Part shown: positions 58,665-64,000 of the stretch, piece after piece | Numbering within the stretch: the stretch's first letter is position 1 | How the letters are laid out: each line of letters begins with the position of its first letter | Assembly (NCBI RefSeq): GCF_000190535.1 | Contig: NC_015160.1 | Location: 4,092,001 to 4,156,000 of the forward strand | Length of the DNA: 64,000 nt | Origin: Odoribacter splanchnicus DSM 20712 | GTDB taxonomy: Bacteria > Bacteroidota > Bacteroidia > Bacteroidales > Marinifilaceae | Reading direction: 5' to 3' | Program-made: the position numbers and the translations under genes | Notes under the pieces: generated by a model | What the model was told of the DNA's origin: nothing | Databases searched by the model: none | Seen by the model: the letters and a program-made list of their open reading frames with translations, nothing else

Positions 58665-59114
58665 ATGAAGAATATAATTTTGATTGTGTTGCTGTTGTGG
58701 AGTGGGGTGGGCGTATGGGCTCAGGACAAATTGACCGACGAGAAACGGAAAGAATTCGATGCGCAGAAAGTCGCTTTCTTTACACAGGAATTGGACCTTT
58801 CCCCTGCTGAAGCAGCTGTTTTCTGGCCTTTGTACAATGAGATGCAGAAGAAAAACCGGGAAATAGAAGCCGATATGCGGAAAAGCTTTCATGAAGTGAG
58901 AAATGCGAAAGGACTGAAAGAAACCGATTATAAAGAAGCGATCGGGAAAATGTTGGGCTATGAAGCCCGGCTCCATGAAGTGAAGAAAGAATATTATCAA
59001 AAAATGATACAAGTCGTTCCTGCTTCGAAAATATGGAAACTCAGTGATGCTGAGCGAAAATTTCATCGACAGTTGTTCGATAAACTCCGCCGCGAATCCT
59101 GCTCTCAGAAATAA
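58665..59114 (+). CDS. Spy/CpxP-like periplasmic protein
   Basis: 149 residues, signal peptide ending VGVWAQ, then a helical periplasmic domain rich in charged residues (LTDEKRKEFDAQKVAFFTQELDLSPAEAAVFWPLYNEMQ), which resembles Spy/CpxP LTxxQ-type chaperone-like stress proteins. Third gene of the operon; it may report envelope stress to the anti-sigma protein. Confidence 0.65.
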   Translation: MKNIILIVLLLWSGVGVWAQDKLTDEKRKEFDAQKVAFFTQELDLSPAEAAVFWPLYNEMQKKNREIEADMRKSFHEVRNAKGLKETDYKEAIGKMLGYEARLHEVKKEYYQKMIQVVPASKIWKLSDAERKFHRQLFDKLRRESCSQK

Positions 59115-59194
59115 ACCTAAAAAAATAGAGTAAAAGTTTGCAGGTTTGTCAAAAAGCACTACTTTTGTGATCGCAATTCAGCGCAGAACATCGA

Positions 59195-59284
<90 letters not shown>

Positions 59285-59300
59285 AATTAATGAAAGTTGT

Positions 59301-59335
59301 AAAAAGATCGGATTTTTTTCCGGTCTTTTTATTTT
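59301..59335 (+). terminator. Terminator after tRNA-Ser
   Basis: AAAAAGATCGG and CCGGTCTTTTT (59301-59311, 59320-59330) with an 8-nt loop, then ATTTTAT. Confidence 0.75.
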
Positions 59336-59457
59336 ATCGGGTTCGAGCCGATAGTGTGGATGAGGGATCAATCGGAAAACTTGGAGATAGTGTTTCAAAA
59401 AGTGTGTAAATCCCAGTTTTATTATTTTTGTATTGGGAACTTCAAAAATGAATTATT

Positions 59458-59634
59458 ATGGAATTTACACATGAACAAATTTCGGAAATAATCTCCGAAA
59501 TCACAAATGGTGAACAAGGTTTACAGGGCTTGGGCAAACAAGGTTTTGAAAGTTTAATGCTCTCAGAGCGCAGTCTTCATAACTGCTCCCATCAGGACGT
59601 GAGCAACGGCTATCGTGATCGGCGGGTGTGTCAC
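59458..59634 (+). pseudogene. IS256-type transposase, N-terminal fragment
   Basis: ATG 59458 and about 59 codons: MEFTHEQISEIISEI ... GLESLMLSERSLHN-like and SNGYRDRRVCH, the start of a mutator/IS256-type transposase of Bacteroidetes. It then meets an inverted copy of the same gene. A TATTTTTG box lies at 59423-59430. Confidence 0.55.
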
Positions 59635-59683
59635 GAAGCTCAAACACTTTCCCACCATAGCACACTCGACGATCACAATAACC
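59635..59683 (-). pseudogene. IS256-type transposase fragment, opposite strand
   Basis: Reading the minus strand gives GYCDRRVCYGGKVFEL, the natural continuation region of the plus-strand fragment, with about 80% identity in the shared 24 bp. So two diverged copies of one transposase gene lie head to head and form a hairpin at 59607-59683. Confidence 0.5.
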
Positions 59684-59710
59684 GAAGACAAATAAATAAC
59701 GAAATAAACC

Positions 59711-60250
59711 TAGGTTTATTTTTTTCTATCTATTCCGATTTCGGGTTTTATACCGTCAGACCGGTTCGCCTGGACCGGTCCGCTAAGGCTTTCCTTCACT
59801 GACCGGCGGAACTCCTCACTACGTTCGTCAGACACCACCGGTCGGGCGTTCGGAAAACCTAACCGGATCCTCGTTCCCGCTCCAATGGTCTTCCGCCATA
59901 AAACCCTGCATCTCACGGCAGAGCTAACCGGCAAAGAAAATACAACCAGAAATTTGCAGTAGCAGGAAGCCGGACCGTCCGGATTATTTCCAGTGAGAAT
60001 AAGCTTTCTTAAATCAAGACTAATCTGCAATTCAGTGATAACGTTAGTCGGAGGTGATCGGGATTGGCGACCATTGGAGCTCTGGCGAGTGTCGTCTTAC
60101 TTTTTCTGAACGCCCGACCGGTGGTGTCTGACGAACGTAGTGAGGAGTTCCGCCGGTCAGTGATAGAAAAAGCCAGACGACCGACAGAAGCGACCAGGTC
60201 GCCAATTCCGATCACCGAAGACGAATAAGTAACGACAGAATAATTCTACA
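59711..60250. repeat. Structured dispersed repeat, copy 2
   Basis: Homologous to 3661-4290 without the two insertions of copy 1. A left block (about 59798-59890) is the inverted repeat of a right block (about 60068-60163). Just upstream (59681-59713) is an extra copy of the element's right end (ACCGAAGAC...AATAA...), so a second partial copy abuts it. Boundaries approximate. Confidence 0.8.
60053..60216. repeat. Long hairpin in repeat copy 2
   Basis: Outer stem 60053-60072 with 60197-60216, 20 positions with one wobble. Four positions differ from copy 1 on both arms so that pairing is kept. Confidence 0.85.
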
Positions 60251-60315
60251 TATATAAGTGTAAATATGTATATCACTGTCGAATCAAATTACCCGATAGG
60301 CCAATAAATTTGCTA

Positions 60316-61008
60316 TCAACAGTTCTTACTCTTTATTGTCGAATCTATCAACAACCAATATCCTTTTCGGGTGTCGTTGCGTAAATTGATACCCTCACAT
60401 TCTTCTAAAAGTTTTCTCAGTTTGGAGATTGTTTTTATCAATTGACTTTCCCAATTTACGTCTGTACTGTTCCAACCGATTTCTAAAAGCAAGTCTTTTT
60501 TTACCAATTGGTTAGGATTTTTGCATAGTACTGCTAATATTTTTCCTTCTAAAGTTGACAAAACTTTTTCTCTGCCCTTCATAAACAGTTTATTTGTTAA
60601 GGTATCAAAACTTAGCTGTTCTGTCAGATAGCATAAACGGGAACTGTTGTCTCGCAAGACACTTTTAAGTTTTACCACCAACTCTTCCATATTTCCCGAT
60701 TTCACAATATACACCTTCGCCCCATTATCAAATCCTTTTTTTATATACTCAACATCGGTAAGTGAACTATAAAAAATCAGGGGTATTTGTAAATTTTCGG
60801 ACTGTATCAGACTTGCAACCTCATAGCCGTTATATACCGGTATATCTACATCCAGAATAACCGCATCGAAAACATTTTGCTGAAATTCGTTCCACGCCTC
60901 CTTACCGTCTTTTGCCAATACAACCGCATACCCTTCTTCTTCCAGTTTCTCACCGACTATTTCGCGTGTCAGAAAATCATCTTCCGCATATAAAATTTTA
61001 CCCGACAT
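60316..61008 (-). CDS. OmpR-type response regulator, orphan
   Basis: 230 residues from ATG 61008 (61026 and further upstream starts possible). Receiver domain with Asp53 in VILDVDIPVYNG and the conserved Lys in VYIVKSG, then a winged-helix DNA-binding domain (LEGKILAVLCKNPNQLVKKDLLLEIGW ... LIKTISKLRKLLEE). No histidine kinase is adjacent. It is near the NVEALA locus but on the opposite strand; a regulatory link is only speculation. Confidence 0.88.
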   Translation of the reverse strand: MSGKILYAEDDFLTREIVGEKLEEEGYAVVLAKDGKEAWNEFQQNVFDAVILDVDIPVYNGYEVASLIQSENLQIPLIFYSSLTDVEYIKKGFDNGAKVYIVKSGNMEELVVKLKSVLRDNSSRLCYLTEQLSFDTLTNKLFMKGREKVLSTLEGKILAVLCKNPNQLVKKDLLLEIGWNSTDVNWESQLIKTISKLRKLLEECEGINLRNDTRKGYWLLIDSTIKSKNC

Positions 61009-61089
61009 ACTATAACTTTTGGCCATTTTATAATAAATATTGTTTTCCCATCTTCTTGTTTTCTGCACAAACACTTCTTTTGTAAACAT

Positions 61090-61656
61090 CGGTCATTTTT
61101 TACAAATACCAGTCACAAACCAAATCCGGTCTGTCTCATCATTTATTTATCCCCCCTTGTAAAGCATTACACATTTTTTCATTGCCGCAACTAATGACAT
61201 TATAAGCTTTTTTTAATTCATGTTCCCAATGGGCAACACCCAACGTCCGTACTTCAGCTATTTTCAAATCCACTTTCACTATATTCCATAACTACTACAA
61301 AAATATACAAAATTCTACGAAAAATATGTCCGTTATGACTAAATGCCAACCTACTATGTTAAACCATTTTCATACAACCGGTTGTAAATGCCCTCTTTGC
61401 CATACTGGCAAACTCTTCCTTACTACTAATTTGTATACAATATTGTCCTCCATAGATAAAAATTTCGTTCTCTGACTCCGAACCACAGAAAAAGTTTTCA
61501 GTAGCAACAATCCGTTCATCAGGTAACCGTAAGCACATTAGTAAAAAGAAAGGTTTATAATCCCGACAAATTTGTCTCTTTTAATCTTTACCGTTACTAT
61601 TTAACCCGCCTTCTCATAACATTTTAACATTAGGGAATAATTGGGAATACCTTTCT
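61090..61656. other. Gene-free upstream region
   Basis: AT-rich DNA without a credible ORF or tRNA; presumably the regulatory region between the response regulator and the NVEALA locus. Confidence 0.5.
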
Positions 61657-61688
61657 TTTGATTTCCCTAAAAAAGTTGTATATTTTTG
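61657..61688 (+). promoter_or_regulatory. Promoter of the NVEALA locus
   Basis: TTTG at 61657-61660, 20-bp spacer, TATTTTTG at 61681-61688: a strong Bacteroidetes-type promoter. It would give a leader of about 200 nt before ATG 61898. Confidence 0.7.
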
Positions 61689-61897
61689 TAACGATAAGCA
61701 ATGTTAAACTAAGGAGAAACAGGATGGATGGCTGAAAAACTCTACCAAAGCAAAATAGCCACCCTCCCACTGTTCCTCCAATACAGGAAAGGAGACCGCA
61801 AATGTATTGATTTTTTTAGTATAATTTACTACAAGGTGGTGAATGTACGATTTACGAGTAAAATAAAAATATTTCAAAACCAACAATTTAAAAAGAA

Positions 61898-62248
61898 ATG
61901 AAAAATAAATTCAGACAAAATATTGTAATTGGAGTAATTGCAATTGTTGGAACAATGGGATATAATCTCAGTATTAATCAAGAAAATGAAAATGTTCGAC
62001 TTATAACAGGTAATATTGAAGCATTGGCAGAAGAAGAAGGCGGATTGGATTGCAACTACAATCGTCATCCATCGCAATGTGAAATTTATGTTGGCGCCAA
62101 AGGTAAAGTCAAATTATTGGGTGGTTCTATAATCAGTGCAGGAGTAGATGGGTATGTAAGATTTGACGGGCAAGTAGCTTGCAGCCGTGGAGGTGATTTT
62201 GCCTGTACGCCCATAGAATGCAAAGAACTTTACGAAATTATTTTCTAA
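61898..62248 (+). CDS. NVEALA-family secreted peptide
   Basis: 116 residues with an N-terminal hydrophobic leader (IVIGVIAIVGTMGYNL) and the family motif at 39-44 as NIEALA, followed by AEEEGG. The mature part has five Cys (52, 61, 95, 103, 108) and many Gly. NVEALA proteins are small secreted peptides of Bacteroidetes; the motif is thought to mark a leader/processing boundary. Function unknown. Next to a beta-propeller lipoprotein and a thioredoxin-like lipoprotein. Confidence 0.8.
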   Translation: MKNKFRQNIVIGVIAIVGTMGYNLSINQENENVRLITGNIEALAEEEGGLDCNYNRHPSQCEIYVGAKGKVKLLGGSIISAGVDGYVRFDGQVACSRGGDFACTPIECKELYEIIF

Positions 62249-62320
62249 TCATAATACACAGAGTATCTAACAAATATGAAACAATTTGTTAGATACTACT
62301 TACGAATTAAAAGTAAATGT

Positions 62321-63436
62321 ATGAAAGTAACCTATCTCTTCAATTTCATAATATTAATTCTTTTAGGCTCTTGTATATCAAAAGAATTAATAAAAGAAGC
62401 TAATGAAAAATTTGTAATAGATATTAATCGGCAGGATAAAATCACAAATTTTTTTAATGCTTATCACACTATTGCTTTGGAAACCACTCCAAACAATTTA
62501 ATAGGAGGAATTGATAAGATAGTTCTTCAAAACGAACATATATATATTCTTGATAAAAAACAAGCCACCATTTTTATTTTTACCCATAACGGGAAATACC
62601 AAAATAAAATAGCCAATCAAGGAAGAGCTCCGGGAGAGTACCTTTCCATTTCCGATTTTGAGGTCTATGACTCTCATGTTTATTGCCTTTCACGAACAAA
62701 TCAGAAAATATTCAAATATGATACCAACGGTGTTTTTCAAAATACTATACAAGTGAATGATTGGTATGATTGTTTTCATATTCAGAACGATAGTACCATC
62801 TATTTATTTTCTGATTATTCAAATAATCAATTATACAATTATGTCGTGTACAATCCTATAACAAAAGAAATTATCAATCGATTAGACAAGTTTAAAAAAA
62901 ATCAAGGGTTCAGTTTTGAATATTCCCCCTTTCATTGTCTCGATAGTAATTTATTGGTTAGTGAACAATACGAACATACAATCTTTTCATTAACTTCCCA
63001 AGAAAAGAAACCTTTATACTCTTTTATATTCAATACCAGTGATCAAATTCCCCCGTTCATATATACTGATAGAGAAAAAACATATCATTTCCTACAAGGG
63101 AAAGAGACTCTGAGAAGAATAAAAGGATTATATATTTCGCAAGGGACATTGAATATTGTATATTCTATTTTTTATAAAAATTCCGGGATAAAAGACTTTA
63201 TTTCAAAAATTGATACAGCAACAAAAGAAGTGAAAACGATAAAACTGGGTGATGATTTTTTTCCAGAATACCCTTTCTTATATAGCGCATTTTGTGTATA
63301 TCAAGATCAAATAATTTCATATATTCCAGCCCTATTAGCATTGAATGTCGACAAACAATATGGATTAAACCAATTCACTTCAATCTCTTTAAAAGAAACG
63401 GATAATCCTGTCCTCATTTTCCACCATCTAAAATAA
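62321..63436 (+). CDS. 6-bladed beta-propeller lipoprotein
   Basis: 371 residues from ATG 62321, lipobox LLGSC. Blade-like repeats (IDKIVLQNEHIYILDKKQATIFIFTHNGKYQNKIANQGRAPGEY is a typical NHL-like unit) follow, as in the Bacteroides BF3831-type propeller family that accompanies NVEALA genes. Role unknown. Confidence 0.8.
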   Translation: MKVTYLFNFIILILLGSCISKELIKEANEKFVIDINRQDKITNFFNAYHTIALETTPNNLIGGIDKIVLQNEHIYILDKKQATIFIFTHNGKYQNKIANQGRAPGEYLSISDFEVYDSHVYCLSRTNQKIFKYDTNGVFQNTIQVNDWYDCFHIQNDSTIYLFSDYSNNQLYNYVVYNPITKEIINRLDKFKKNQGFSFEYSPFHCLDSNLLVSEQYEHTIFSLTSQEKKPLYSFIFNTSDQIPPFIYTDREKTYHFLQGKETLRRIKGLYISQGTLNIVYSIFYKNSGIKDFISKIDTATKEVKTIKLGDDFFPEYPFLYSAFCVYQDQIISYIPALLALNVDKQYGLNQFTSISLKETDNPVLIFHHLK

Positions 63437-63461
63437 ACTTAAGCAATTTCTCCCAAATAGC

Positions 63462-64000
63462 ATGAAATATGTCATAATAAATTTTCTGTTAGCTTGTTTG
63501 TCAATAACCATGGGATGTACTTCCTCTAAAAAAGAAATCAAACAGGTTGTCGAACATTGGATGGGAAAAGAGATTGTTTTTCCATCCAATTTGACCATGA
63601 AAATATATGGAAAAGATACTTTAGATTATTCATTACTAAACCATAAGTATAAAATACTCCATTATGTGGATACAAATGGTTGCCATGAGTGCCAATTGAA
63701 ATTCTATGAATGGCAAAGATTGCAAAAACAAATCGACAGTTTGCAAACAGATATTGCCATTGTCTATGTGGTATTCGCCAAGCATTATCATCCTGTTGAA
63801 GTCAGTCAGCAATTGAATCGGTTTGGTACCCCCATCATCTACGATTCTTTGGGAATCATGGACAAGCAAAATAACTTGTCCTTCAATCCACGGTATAAAA
63901 CCTTCTTATTAGATTCGATGAATCATGTCATAGGAATCGGAAATCCAGTAACAAATAAGCAGGTGTGGGAATGGTATAAGATAAAAATAGGTGACATTCG
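63462..64000 (+). CDS. Thioredoxin-like lipoprotein, 3' end outside window
   Basis: About 179 codons from ATG 63462. Lipoprotein signal (IINFLLACLSITMGC), then a thioredoxin-like core with a CHEC pair (GCHECQLKFYEW) and a strand TPIIYDSLG. It starts 25 bp after the propeller gene. The CxxC suggests redox chemistry toward the Cys-rich NVEALA peptide, an inference. Confidence 0.7.
   Translation, partial: MKYVIINFLLACLSITMGCTSSKKEIKQVVEHWMGKEIVFPSNLTMKIYGKDTLDYSLLNHKYKILHYVDTNGCHECQLKFYEWQRLQKQIDSLQTDIAIVYVVFAKHYHPVEVSQQLNRFGTPIIYDSLGIMDKQNNLSFNPRYKTFLLDSMNHVIGIGNPVTNKQVWEWYKIKIGDI

Noticed and set aside
61790..61835. Terminator-like hairpin (CAATAC/GTATTG plus T-run) in the NVEALA leader
   Set aside because: Only six AU-rich pairs with a long loop; too weak to call an attenuator.

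Overview
The window reads as chromosomal DNA from a gut-type Bacteroidota, probably order Bacteroidales. Support: Bacteroidetes-type promoters (TAnnTTTG -7 boxes, two with a TTTG -33 box), FMN-riboswitch-controlled ribD-ribE-ribBA-ribH, NigD-like, PKD-like, DUF4843-type and NVEALA proteins, many SPII lipoproteins, ECF sigma factors with small membrane partners, and Bacteroidetes-type tyrosine integrase and IS3/IS256 remnants. An Odoribacter-like genome fits the TlpA/PKD-like lipoprotein locus and codon usage, but I cannot prove genus from sequence alone.

Layout. 1-4.3 kb is accessory: a 5'-anchored DUF4143 ATPase running off the left edge, a second ATPase (DUF234 type) preceded by a perfect 53-bp palindrome, a tRNA-Lys and copy 1 of a structured dispersed repeat. 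4.3-21 kb is mostly core-like: a helix-hairpin-helix protein, a long AsmA-type protein, a metal-binding HMA protein, the copper ATPase CopA, an M1 aminopeptidase downstream of tex, a short UvrA paralogue and an S9 peptidase. 21.2-25.3 kb holds tRNA-Thr and tRNA-Glu and a 3.6-kb decayed integrative element inserted in tRNA-Thr, bounded by 197-bp direct repeats that duplicate tRNA-Glu; its cargo is a zinc-protease-like lipoprotein and two small envelope proteins. 25.3-29.6 kb holds transporters (EamA, MarC), two VTT/DedA-like proteins and an NtrC-type regulator. 29.6-31.2 kb is a scar: a 5'-truncated AlbA/RecG-like regulator fused to the tail of a DUF4843-type lipoprotein, after which a PKD-like lipoprotein and two TlpA thioredoxins survive from a lost SusC/SusD locus. 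35.5-38.2 kb has kbl and a secreted alpha/beta hydrolase.

38.3-44.3 kb is an accessory block: an IS3-family element interrupting a small lipoprotein gene, an ECF sigma factor with a fused anti-sigma/beta-barrel partner, an Ig-like lipoprotein, a NigD-like protein and a 5'-truncated DUF4143 ATPase. 44.7-59.1 kb is core-like: an orphan ECF sigma, the riboflavin operon with riboswitch plus attenuator, tpx, pyrG-yidC, a DUF349 protein, a lipid A-type acyltransferase with a glycosyltransferase, and a compact sigma/anti-sigma/Spy-like stress operon. 59.2-60.3 kb holds tRNA-Ser, two IS256-type transposase fragments lying head to head, and copy 2 of the structured repeat. 60.3-64 kb has an orphan OmpR-type regulator and an NVEALA peptide, beta-propeller and thioredoxin-like locus running off the right edge.

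The most novel signals are (1) the ~0.55-kb non-coding repeat whose two copies show compensatory base changes in a 20-bp stem, (2) the palindromic leader of the DUF234 ATPase, (3) the tRNA-Thr element that carries a duplicated tRNA-Glu, and (4) the NVEALA locus.
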